Source of the DNA: Helianthus annuus
Taxonomy: Eukaryota > Streptophyta > Magnoliopsida > Asterales > Asteraceae
DNA: 64,000 bases
NCBI RefSeq assembly: GCF_002127325.2
Contig: NC_035443.2
Coordinates: 150,150,438 to 150,214,437 of the forward strand
Direction of reading: 5' to 3'
The notes under the pieces were generated by a model, which saw only the letters and a list, made by a program, of their open reading frames with translations, ran no database searches and was not told the origin of the DNA. The position numbers were made by a program, and so were the translations under genes. This document shows, piece after piece, positions 55,438-64,000 of the stretch (position 1 is the first letter of the stretch; every line of letters starts with the position of its first letter).

Positions 55438-58400
55438 ATGGCTTCATCGTTGAAGAATACCTCCACAGCGATGTCTGCGGTCAATTCGTCTCAGGGCATT
55501 CCACCTTTGCCTCCACCAACTGCTGGATCTCAGAAAAATGCTGAGAAGAGACCAACTCCCATTTTCTCTAAACCTTCATCTTCTTCTGCTCCAACTTCTT
55601 CTGCTCCCAGTACTAGTGATATGTTTACTTTGATTTTGCAGATGAGGGATCGTATGCAGCGGCAGGATGAAACTAATGACAGGATCCTCAAGGAAATTGG
55701 AGATCTCAAGAGACAAAAGAGAACGGCAGAGGATCATTCCCCACTGGTGCCCAAATCTCTGAATTTTGATACTCCAATGATTACTTCTCAGCCATCAGAG
55801 GTCCCAGACATTCAACATGTGGGTGGATCAAGAGGAGTGCACTTCGGCTCAGCAGTAGTGACTCAGGCATCAGGTTCATATTTCCAGCCAGCAGGATCCT
55901 ATCCTCAGCATATGGGATCCTTCGTGAATTCAGGAGCCTACTTAGGAGCGCAGCAATTTCAAGGATCCTCCTTCGTTCCAGGATCATCCCAGATTCAAGG
56001 ATCCTCCTTTGTTCCAGGATCATCCCAGGTTCAAGGATCCTCTTTCGTTCCAGGATCATCCCAGTTTCAAAGGTCCATCCAGATGCCAGGATCCTTGAAG
56101 AATTTGCAAACAGGAAGTTCAGATGTCCATCAAGGAGATTTTATTCCAATGCAGACCATTGCTTCCACTGGTCCCTCCATCATCCCAGAATCCCAGCAAT
56201 ATGGATTCACAGCCAATGTTCCTAACTTGAACCCGATGGGAGGTAACACTTTTAATAATTCTCTTACCACTAACCATGGATTCATGCAGGATACAGGTGT
56301 CAACCATGCTATGGCCAGAGAACTGCAGAAATTGAAGGATATGATATCAAGTGTTCCAGGGGTAGTCAAACCTATCCCGGAGATTGCAGATGGAAGCCAT
56401 AAGGTATCTCGTTTTGCACCACCAATTTGTGATGCTGAGGTACCCAAAAGATTCCATATTCCAACTATGAAGCTGTATGATTGTACAACGGATCCTGAGG
56501 AACACATAGCACAATACAGGGAGAGGATGGAGATCAATCCGATTCCAGAAAGGTTAAAGGAAGCATGCCTATGCAAGGGATTTGGATCCACAATTACTGG
56601 ATCAGCTCTTAAATGGCTGCTAAGTCTTCCCCCTTACTCTATTACTTCGTTTGCTAATTTAGTTAACTTATTCAATAATCAATTTTCTTGTAGCAGAAAA
56701 TTTGAACGATTGACTAGTGATTTATATAGGATAACTCAGGGTCATAATGAATCATTAAGGGATTATATAACCAAATTTAGTAAAGAATCCTTGGACATTC
56801 CCAACTTGGATGTAGCCACAGCTGTCGAGGCCTTCAAAATGGGGTTGCTTAGGGATTCATTGTTCTATGATGATCTTGTTATAACACCATGCAGGAACCT
56901 AGACGAAGTAAGGACTCGGGCACTCAGGTTCATCCGGCTAGGGGATGACAAGAGGATCCAGGAGAGACAAGTAGGATCCTCAAAACAAGAAAAGCAAGGA
57001 TCCTCTTTCAAGAACAACAAATTCAAATCCTACAACAAAATTGACAACCAGACCGTGCATGCTGTTGACCAAGAAGAGGATGATGAGGATTATCCTCCGA
57101 TTTCTGAATACTGTTTTTCCGTTGATAACCATGAACTAATCCTTGCAATGCAGAATCTAGGAGAAAAAGCCAGATGGCCCAGAAAAAATGACAAACCAGC
57201 CGCAGCTAAAGACAAATCAAAGTGGTGTGCATACCACGAGGATTTTGGGCATTTAACAGAAGAATGCATCGCATTAAGAAAGGAAATTTGATATCTGCTG
57301 AGCAAGGGGCATTTAAAAGAGTTGTTGGGAAGAAAAAAGCAAAAGATTCAGGATCCTGAAAGGATCCCTGAAAAAGCTCCAGTCCCTCCGGCAAATGCAC
57401 AAGTGATCAACTTTATTTCTGGAGGATCAGACATCTGTGGTACATCCTTCTCAGCAGCTAAAAGGCATGCAAAGGAAGCTAAAATGGATAACGGAGAAAG
57501 ACCTATTCGAACATCAAGTGTCTCGGAAGGATAAATCATAACCTTTGATGAGGATGATAGAGTTGACATCCAGGATCCTCATCATGATAGTTTAGTTATT
57601 ACTCTCTTTATTTCTAACCATTTTGTCCGCAGGATCCTTATTGACGGAGGAAGTTCGGTAAACATTTTCCAGCTTGATGTTCTGAAGAAAATGGGTATTC
57701 CTGAATCAGACATCACACCAAGATCCTCCGTGCTTGTGGGATTTAGGGGCGAAACTAAGAAAACCCTGGGGGACATCAAGCTCCCAATTTATGTGGAGGG
57801 ATTACATAAATTCCAAAAATTTTGTGTTATTAACTGTTTATCTTGTTGTAATGTTATCCTTGGCAGGCTCTGGATACACGATATGAAGGCAGTCCCATCC
57901 ACCTACCATCAGTGTGTGAAGCTCCCTAGCCCTTGGGGAATAATCAAGATCGATAGTGATCAGCAGGAGGCTAAGGATTGTTACACCTCATCAATGAAAC
58001 CAGCCTCGAAATCAAGGGAGCAATAGCAATTAAAGTATCCTCCGAGGGATGTCTTGGAGGCAAGAGAGCAGGATGTGGACGAAATCCTCTTGGATCCTGA
58101 TGATCCTGAATCCAAAATCTATATCGGATCAGGGATCCTTGGACAAATGAAAGAAGACATTGTATCCTTCCTCAAAAGAAGAAAATCTACCTTTGCATGG
58201 AAACATGAGGATATGACAGGTATATCTAAGGATATTATCACTCATAAACTTGGCATTGACAGGTCAGTTAAACCAATCCATCAAAAAAGGAGGAAGTTTG
58301 CACCAGAAAGAAATGCCATTATCCAAGAAGAGGTAGAGAGATTACTACGAGCAGGTATGATTAGAGAAGTAAAGTATCCAAAATGGCTGGCCAATGTGGT

Positions 58401-58691
58401 TGTTGTTCAAAAGAAAAATGGAAAGTGGAGGGTATGTGTCGACTTCACTGATTTAAATAAGGCATGTCCCAAGGATCCTTTCCCATTACCCCACATTGAC
58501 TCCATGGTGGATGCAACGGCGGGTCATGAACTGTTAACCTTTATGGATGCATCATCTGGATTCCAACAAATTCAGATGGAACCATCTGACCAAGAGGATA
58601 CGGCTTTTATGACCCCAACCGGTTTATATTGTTATATTGCTATGCCGTTTGGATTAAGGAATGCAGGTGCAACATATCAAAGGCTGGTGAA
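55438..58691 (+). pseudogene. gag-pol: Ta-3 gag-protease-RT with three nonsense codons
   Basis: The start MASSLKNTSTAMS at 55438 is conserved with Ta-4 and Ta-5, so the longer open frame upstream is leader. The same frame runs to the end of the piece with stops only at 57289 (TGA), 57532 (TAA) and 58024 (TAG). Domains: a Ser/Gly-rich part with GSSFVPGSSQ repeats, gag core (LYDCTTDPEEHIAQY), zinc motif WCAYHEDFGHLTEEC, protease RILIDGGSSVN with Asp at 57643-57645. RT follows with CVDFTDLNKACPKDPFPLPH, FMDASSGFQQI and MPFGLRNAGATYQRL. RT is cut before the second catalytic box. This RT is of Tat/Athila type, unlike the Tk elements. Confidence 0.87.
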
Positions 58692-59408
58692 TGTTAGGGC
58701 TGGATTTTTACAATACATGATCCACACGTGTGATCCTAACCAGTGATCCTTGTTTCTTTGGCAGATAGTGATCCTCAGCAGAGTTCCAGGATCAGGATCA
58801 CGGACCATCATAAGATCCTCATGCTAACAGTTGCTTTCGTTGAATTAATGTTGTTTTGCAGGACATCTAGCAGGATCCGCTCTTAAGCATCACAATTAAA
58901 GGTCACGTCTTTACAACTATAGCATGTGCTTAATCGGAGATGGACGTTGTGAAGGATATGGAAACTTGGCATGATTTAAGGGCGATAATTTAGGCTAGAT
59001 TTACTTTTATTTCTAAAGGGGTAATGAGCTGATTATTAGTCTTTTTACCTAAAATAGGTCACCTACACTTGTATATATAACACTCTTCCTCATTCGGAAG
59101 AACACACAACACAATTCTCACACGCTTAGACACTCGAAACTATAGTGATCCTTGTACTCAGCTCATTATCATCCAAAGTTGTAACCATATTTTGATATAT
59201 TGAAGTTTGGTGATCGGTAGTTGCCATCACCCGAGGTTTTTTATGCCGGAGATCATACATTGATCAAGGGCTTTTTCCTCGTATAAATCATTGTGTCTTT
59301 GCATATTTCATACTGAAGTGATCCTTTACTTTTTCAATAAACCAAGCATCATTCCCCATTTACTTAGAGTTTGGTTGCATTATCCTTGTGTGATTTTTGA
59401 CCAAAACA
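58692..59408 (+). repeat. Ta-4 5' LTR (717 bp)
   Basis: Starts TGTTAGGGCTGG and ends GACCAAAACA; closely similar to the Ta-5 LTR. Confidence 0.88.
59072..59080 (+). promoter_or_regulatory. Ta-4 LTR TATA box
   Basis: TATATATAA in acacttgtatatataacac. Confidence 0.65.
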
Positions 59409-59411
59409 GTT

Positions 59412-59429
59412 TGGCGCCCACCGTGGGGC
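59412..59429 (+). other. Ta-4 primer-binding site
   Basis: TGGCGCCCACCGTGGGGC, three bases after the LTR. The tRNA is not assigned. Confidence 0.82.
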
Positions 59430-59485
59430 AATTGGTGCTTCATTCATAAGAAAACTTTCTGTTCGAAATCATTTCAAAGAATTAC

Positions 59486-61870
59486 ATGGCTTCATCATTG
59501 AAAAACATGTCCACGGTGATGTCTGCAGTCACCTCGTCTCAGAACACTCTGCCTCCTCCACCGGCAGGATCCCAGAAGAATGCTGAGAAGAGACAAACTC
59601 CTACTAACTCTAAACCTCCATCTTCTTCTGCTATGAATTCTTATATTCCCAGTACTAGTGATGTATTTACTTTGATTTTGCAGATGAAGGATCGTATGCA
59701 GCGGCAGGATGAAACTAATGAAAGGATCCTCAGGGAAATTGGAGATCTCAAAAGACAAAGGAGAACGGCAGAGGATCATTCCCCACTGATGCCCAAATCC
59801 TTGAGCTTTGACACTCCAATGATCACTTCTCAGCCATCGGAAATTCCAGACGTGCAAATTATGGGAGAATCAAGAGGATTGCACCTCGGATCAACAGCAA
59901 TGACTCAGGCATCAGGCTCACACTTTCAGTCGGCAGGATCCTATCCCCAGCATATGGGATTCTTCATGAAATCAGGAGCCTATCCGGGAGCGCAGCAGTT
60001 TCAAGGATCCTACTTTGTTCCAGGATCATCCCAGGTTCAAGGATCCTACTTTGTTCTAGGATCATCCCAGGTTCAAGGATCCTCCTTCGTTCCAGGATCA
60101 TCCCAGATACCAGGATCCTTCCAAATGCCAGGATCCCTAAAAAGTTTGCAAACAGGAAGTCTAGATGTCCATCAAGGGGACTTCATTCCAATGCAGACCA
60201 TTGCTTCCACTGGTCCCTCCGTTATTCCAGAATCCCAGCAATATGGATTCACTAACTTGAACCCAATGGGAGGTAACACTTTAAATAATTATCTTACCAC
60301 TAACCATGGATTCATGCAGGATACAGGTATCAATCATGCTATGGCCAGGGAGTTGCAGAAGCTAAAAGATATGATCTTAAGTGTTCCAGGGGTAGTCAAG
60401 CCTATCCCAGAGATTACAGATGGAAGCCATAAGGTATCTCGCTTTGCACCACCAATTTGTGATGCAGAGGTACCCAAAAGGTTCCATATCCCTACTATGA
60501 AGCTGTATGATGGTACAACGGATCCTGAGGAGCACATAGCACAATACAGGGAAAGGGTGGAGATCAATCCAATCCCGGAAAAGCTAAAGGAAGCATGCCT
60601 ATGTAAAGGATTTGGATCCACCCTTACTGGATCAGCTCTTAAATGCCTGCTAAGTCTTCCCCCTTACTCTATTACTTCATTTGCTAATTTAGTTAATTTA
60701 TTCAATAATCAATTCTCTTGTAGTAGAAAATTTGAAAGATTAACTAGTGATTTATACAGGATAACTCAAAATCATAATGAATCATTAAGGGATTATATAA
60801 CTAAATTTAGTAAAGTATCCTTGGACATTCCCAACTTGGATATGGCTACGGCTGTTGAAGCCTTCAAAATGGGACTGCTTAAGGATTCATTGTTCTATGA
60901 TGATCTTGTTATGACACCATGCAGGAATCTAGATGAAGTAAGAACTCGGGCACTCAGGTTCATCCGGCTAGAGGATGACAAAAGGATCCAGGAGAGACAA
61001 GTAGGATCCTCAAAACAGGAGAAGCATGGATCCTCCTTCAAGAGCAATAAGTTCAAATCCTACCATAGAAACGACAACCAGAATGTGCATGCTGTTGACC
61101 AAGAAGAGGATGATGAAGATTATCCTCCAATCTCAGAATATTGTTTTTCCGTTGATAATCATGAACTAATCCTTGCAATGCAGAATCTAGGAGAAAAAGC
61201 TAGGTGGCCCAGGCAGAATGATACACCATCCGGGACTAAAGACAAGTCAAAATGGTGTGCATACCATGAGGATTTCGGGCACCTAACTGAAGAATGCATA
61301 GCTTTAAGAAAAGAGATTGGATATCTGTTAAGCAAGGGGCACCTAAAAGAATTGTTGGGAAGAAAAAAGCAAAAGACTCAGGATCCTGAAAGGATCCCTG
61401 AAAAGGCTCCAGCACCTCCGGCAAATGCACAAGTGATCAACTTTATTTCTGGAGGATCAGACATCTGTGGTACATCCTTCTCGGCGGCCAAAAGGCATGC
61501 AAAGGAGTCAAAAATGGATAATGGAGAAAGACCTATTAGAACATCAAGTGTCTCAGAAGGGAAGATGATAACGTTTGATGAGGATGATCGCATTAACATT
61601 CAGGATCCTCATCATGACAGTTTAGTTATTACTCTCTTTATCTCTAACCATTTTGTCCGCAGGATCCTTATCAATGGAGGAAGCTCAGTGAACATTATCC
61701 AGCTTGATGTTCTGAAGAAAATGGGTATTCCAGAATCAGACATCACACCAAGATCCTCCGTGCTTGTAGGATTCAGTGGAGAAACGAAGAAAACTCTGGG
61801 GGACATCAAACTCCCAATCTACGTGGAAGGATTACATAATTATCAAAAATTTTGTGTTATTGACTGTTAG
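59486..61870 (+). CDS. gag-pol: Ta-4 gag-protease frame, open but truncated, protease site altered
   Basis: A 794-codon open frame starting MASSLKNMSTVMS. Residues about 171-211 hold repeats of GS[S/Y]FVPGSSQVQ. The gag core lies at about 318-410 (FAPPICDAEVPKRFHIPTMK..., GTTDPEEHIAQYRERVE). The zinc motif WCAYHEDFGHLTEEC is near 590. The protease motif reads RILINGGSSVN: Asn730 (bases 61673-61675) where Ta-3 has Asp, so the enzyme should be inactive. The frame ends TGT TAG, both codons formed by the start of the Ta-5 LTR, so the natural C-terminus and RT are displaced to the right of the window. Confidence 0.88.
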   Translation: MASSLKNMSTVMSAVTSSQNTLPPPPAGSQKNAEKRQTPTNSKPPSSSAMNSYIPSTSDVFTLILQMKDRMQRQDETNERILREIGDLKRQRRTAEDHSPLMPKSLSFDTPMITSQPSEIPDVQIMGESRGLHLGSTAMTQASGSHFQSAGSYPQHMGFFMKSGAYPGAQQFQGSYFVPGSSQVQGSYFVLGSSQVQGSSFVPGSSQIPGSFQMPGSLKSLQTGSLDVHQGDFIPMQTIASTGPSVIPESQQYGFTNLNPMGGNTLNNYLTTNHGFMQDTGINHAMARELQKLKDMILSVPGVVKPIPEITDGSHKVSRFAPPICDAEVPKRFHIPTMKLYDGTTDPEEHIAQYRERVEINPIPEKLKEACLCKGFGSTLTGSALKCLLSLPPYSITSFANLVNLFNNQFSCSRKFERLTSDLYRITQNHNESLRDYITKFSKVSLDIPNLDMATAVEAFKMGLLKDSLFYDDLVMTPCRNLDEVRTRALRFIRLEDDKRIQERQVGSSKQEKHGSSFKSNKFKSYHRNDNQNVHAVDQEEDDEDYPPISEYCFSVDNHELILAMQNLGEKARWPRQNDTPSGTKDKSKWCAYHEDFGHLTEECIALRKEIGYLLSKGHLKELLGRKKQKTQDPERIPEKAPAPPANAQVINFISGGSDICGTSFSAAKRHAKESKMDNGERPIRTSSVSEGKMITFDEDDRINIQDPHHDSLVITLFISNHFVRRILINGGSSVNIIQLDVLKKMGIPESDITPRSSVLVGFSGETKKTLGDIKLPIYVEGLHNYQKFCVIDC
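59997..60118 (+). repeat. 33-bp minisatellite within gag (Ta-4 copy)
   Basis: About three to four units of caaggatcc[t/a]...gttccaggatcatcccag encode GS[S/Y]FVPGSSQVQ. Ta-3 has a similar array at 55957-56075 and Ta-5 a shorter one at 63187-63270. Confidence 0.85.
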
Positions 61871-62592
61871 GGCTGGATTTTTATTATAGGTGATCCTTAC
61901 ACATGATCCTAACCAGTGATCCTTGTTTCTTTGACAGACAGTGATCCTCAGCAGGACTTCAGGATCAGGATCATGGGACATTATGGTGATCCTCATATTA
62001 ACGGCCACTTCGACTTAATACAATATTGTTTCGCAGGAACATCTAGCAGGATACGCTCTAGGCGTCATGATCCAGGGACGCGTCTTCACAATTATGGCAA
62101 GAGCTAAATCAGAGATAGACGTTGCACAGGATATGGAAACATGGCTTGATTTATGGGCGGCTATTTAGGCTAGATTGTATCTCATTTCTAAAGGGGTAAT
62201 GAGCTGAATATTAGTTTAACTACCTAAAATAGGTCACCTACACACATATAAATACCACTCTTCCTCATTCGGAAGAACACACACGACATACAACGCAACT
62301 CTCACACACTTAGACACCAAAAGCAATAGTGATCCTTGTACTCAGCTCATTATCATCCAAAGTTGTAATCATATTTTTGTTATATTGAAGTTGGTGATCG
62401 GTAGTTGCCATCACCCGAGGTTTTTTATGCCGGAGATCATTCATTGATCAAGGGCTTTTTCCTCGTATAAATCATTGTGTCTTTGCATCTTTATCACAGA
62501 AGTGATCCTTTACTTTCATAATTAATCAAACATCATACCCCGTTTTCATAAAGTTTGGTTACATCATCCTTGTGTGATTTTTGACCAAAACA
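61865..62592 (+). repeat. Ta-5 5' LTR (728 bp)
   Basis: Starts TGTTAGGGCTGG and ends GACCAAAACA. Confidence 0.88.
62247..62254 (+). promoter_or_regulatory. Ta-5 LTR TATA box
   Basis: TATAAATA in cacacatataaatacc. Confidence 0.65.
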
Positions 62593-62595
62593 GTT

Positions 62596-62613
62596 TGGCG
62601 CCCACCGTGGGGC
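62596..62613 (+). other. Ta-5 primer-binding site
   Basis: TGGCGCCCACCGTGGGGC, identical to Ta-4. Confidence 0.82.
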
Positions 62614-62670
62614 AATTGGTGCTTCATTCATAAGAAAATCTTTTTGTTCGAAATCATTTCAAAGAGTTAC

Positions 62671-64000
62671 ATGGCTTCATCATTGAAGAACACGTCCACG
62701 GCGATGTCTGCAGTCACCTCATCACAGATCACTTTGCCTCCTCCACCTGCAGGATCTCAGAAAAATACTGAGAAAAGATCAACTCCCACTTTCTCTAAAC
62801 CTTTATCTTCTTCTGCTGTGAATTCTTCTATTCCCAGTACTAGTGATGTATTTGCTTTAATTTTGCAGATGAAGGATCGTATGCAGCAACAGGATGAGAC
62901 TAATGACAGGATCCTCAGGGAAATTGGAGACCTCAAAAGACAAAAGAAAGCGGCAGAGGATCATTCCCCACTGATGCCCAAATCCTTGAGCTTCGATACT
63001 CCAATGATCACTTCCCAGCCATCAGGGATCCCCGACGTGCAAATCATAGGGGAGTCAAGAGGATCACGTCTCAACTCGGCAGCAATGACTCAGACATCAG
63101 ATTCACATTTTCAGCCAATAGGATCCTATCCTCAATACATGGGATCCTTCATGAGTCCGGGAGCCTATCCGGGGGCACAGCAGCTTCAAGGATCCTACTT
63201 TGTTCCAGGATCATTTCAGGGCCAAGGATCCTCCTTCGTTCCAGGATCATCCCAGATACAAGGATCCTTACAGATGCCAGGATCCCTAAAAAGTTTGCAA
63301 ACAGGAAGTCTAGATGTCCATCAAGGGGACTTCATTCCAATGCAGACCATTGCTTCCACTGGTCCCTCCGTTGTTCCGGAATCCCAGCAATATGGATTCC
63401 CTAACTTGAACCCAATGGGAGGTAACACTTTAAATAATTATCCTACCACTAACCATGGATTCATGCAGGATACAGGTACCAATCATGCTATGGCCAGGGA
63501 ATTACAGAAACTAAAGGACATGATCTCAAGCGTTCCAGGGGTAGTCAAGCCTATCCCAGAGATTGCAGATGGAAGCCACAAGGTATCTCGCTTTGCACCA
63601 CCAATTTGTGATGCAGAGGTTCCCAAAAGGTTCCATATCCCTACCATGAAGCTGTATGATGGCACAACGGATCCAGAGGAGCATATAGCACAATACAGGG
63701 AGAGGATGGAGATCAATCCTATCCCAGAAAAATTGAAGGAAGCATGCCTATGTAAAGGATTTGGATCCACTCTTACAGGATCAGCTCTTAAATGGCTGCT
63801 AAGTCTTCCCCCCTACTCTATTACTTCATTTGCTAATTTAGTTAATTTATTCAATAACCAATTCTCTTGTAGCAGAAAATTTGAAAAATTAACTAGTGAT
63901 TTGTACAGGATAACTCAAAATCATAATGAATCATTAAGGGATTATATAACTAAATTTAGTAAAGAATCCTTGGACATTCCCAACTTGGATATGGCTACGG
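62671..64000 (+). CDS. gag: Ta-5 gag, open to the window edge
   Basis: Starts MASSLKNTSTAMSAVTSSQ and stays open for about 443 codons to base 64000, with no stop or frameshift that I can see. It shares the Ta-4 domain order: Ser/Gly-rich part with two to three GSSFVPGSSQ-like units, an SLQTGSLDVHQGDFIPMQT block, a helix ARELQKLKDMISSVPG, and the core VPKRFHIPTMKLYDGTTDPE. Gag assembles the cytoplasmic particle. Being the innermost of the stack and undamaged, it is the best candidate for a currently active copy, though only the part inside the window can be judged. Confidence 0.85.
   Translation, partial: MASSLKNTSTAMSAVTSSQITLPPPPAGSQKNTEKRSTPTFSKPLSSSAVNSSIPSTSDVFALILQMKDRMQQQDETNDRILREIGDLKRQKKAAEDHSPLMPKSLSFDTPMITSQPSGIPDVQIIGESRGSRLNSAAMTQTSDSHFQPIGSYPQYMGSFMSPGAYPGAQQLQGSYFVPGSFQGQGSSFVPGSSQIQGSLQMPGSLKSLQTGSLDVHQGDFIPMQTIASTGPSVVPESQQYGFPNLNPMGGNTLNNYPTTNHGFMQDTGTNHAMARELQKLKDMISSVPGVVKPIPEIADGSHKVSRFAPPICDAEVPKRFHIPTMKLYDGTTDPEEHIAQYRERMEINPIPEKLKEACLCKGFGSTLTGSALKWLLSLPPYSITSFANLVNLFNNQFSCSRKFEKLTSDLYRITQNHNESLRDYITKFSKESLDIPNLDMAT

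Larger units (their letters stand above)
54641..58691 (+). mobile_element. Ta-3: Tat-like element, interrupted in RT
   Basis: 5' LTR, primer site, gag, protease and the start of RT, broken at 58691 by the LTR of Ta-4. Apart from three nonsense codons the coding region keeps a single frame. Confidence 0.85.
58692..61864 (+). mobile_element. Ta-4: Tat-like element, interrupted in protease
   Basis: 5' LTR, primer site and a gag-protease frame; the next LTR (Ta-5) starts at 61865 inside protease. Its LTR is inserted in the RT codons of Ta-3 after RLVN. Confidence 0.86.
61865..64000 (+). mobile_element. Ta-5: Tat-like element, left part, no defect visible
   Basis: 5' LTR, primer site and an uninterrupted gag frame running to the window end. 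It lies inside the Ta-4 protease codons after FCVID. Confidence 0.86.

Noticed and set aside
54641..64000. Ta-3 to Ta-5 as a tandem array produced by unequal LTR recombination
   Set aside because: Recombination between LTRs would leave the same internal end before each LTR. Here the next LTR starts in RT in one case and in protease in the other.

Overview
The window is plant nuclear DNA, probably from a eudicot. It is dominated by LTR retrotransposons stacked inside one another, with DNA transposons, foldback elements and one short island of ordinary genes. Evidence for a plant: Ty3/gypsy chromovirus and Tat-type elements, a Ty1/copia element, a tRNA-derived SINE, CACTA/hAT/Harbinger-type inverted-repeat elements, a spliced heavy-metal-associated (HMA) domain gene, and a fragment of a plant-type C2H2 zinc-finger gene. 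I recognise the general style of Asteraceae repeats, but that is an impression only.

Layout. 1-2428: a minus-strand Tat-like LTR element (LTR 1808-2428, partial gag 657-1724) interrupted by another LTR element (LTR 303-656). 2466-2779: Harbinger-like MITE. 2944-8635: a 5.7-kb CACTA-type element with no transposase, carrying older insertions. 8646-9110: foldback MITE. 9846-10984: MITE with a very G-rich interior. 11199-20522: Tk-A, a structurally complete and very young chromovirus with a 5-bp target duplication but a defective gag/protease. 20528-23790: mostly non-coding, with a probable Athila-like solo LTR. 23675-26736: gene island with an HMA-domain gene (three exons) and a zinc-finger gene split by a 1.26-kb palindromic foldback. 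26860-27698: hAT transposase relic and a tandem duplication. 28006-32033: minus-strand copia element lacking gag. 32328-32596: tRNA-derived SINE.

32691-51743: Tk-B, a minus-strand chromovirus (target duplication CACAT) whose integrase is interrupted by a second chromovirus, Tk-C (36123-45438, target duplication CTGTG). 51752-64000: a stack of same-family Tat-like elements. Ta-1 is interrupted by an inverted LTR (Ta-2). Ta-2 is interrupted by Ta-3, Ta-3 by Ta-4 in its reverse transcriptase, and Ta-4 by Ta-5 in its protease. Only left ends are visible for all five; the right halves must lie beyond the window if this reading is right.

How the parts relate. Tk-A, Tk-B and Tk-C share coding structure (gag, protease, RT, RNase H, integrase, chromodomain-like tail) and a tRNA-Met-type primer site, but each has its own set of short repeats in its LTR. 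All three have what looks like one small intron near the start of gag. Every full element carries disabling lesions; Ta-5 is the only one with no visible defect in the part shown. I found no bacterial-type system, CRISPR array, rRNA or tRNA gene. The most unusual signals are the conserved gag mini-intron, the extreme excess of the hexamer GGATCC in the Ta elements, the same-family nest, and the palindromic insertion flanked by a 74-bp duplication in the zinc-finger gene.
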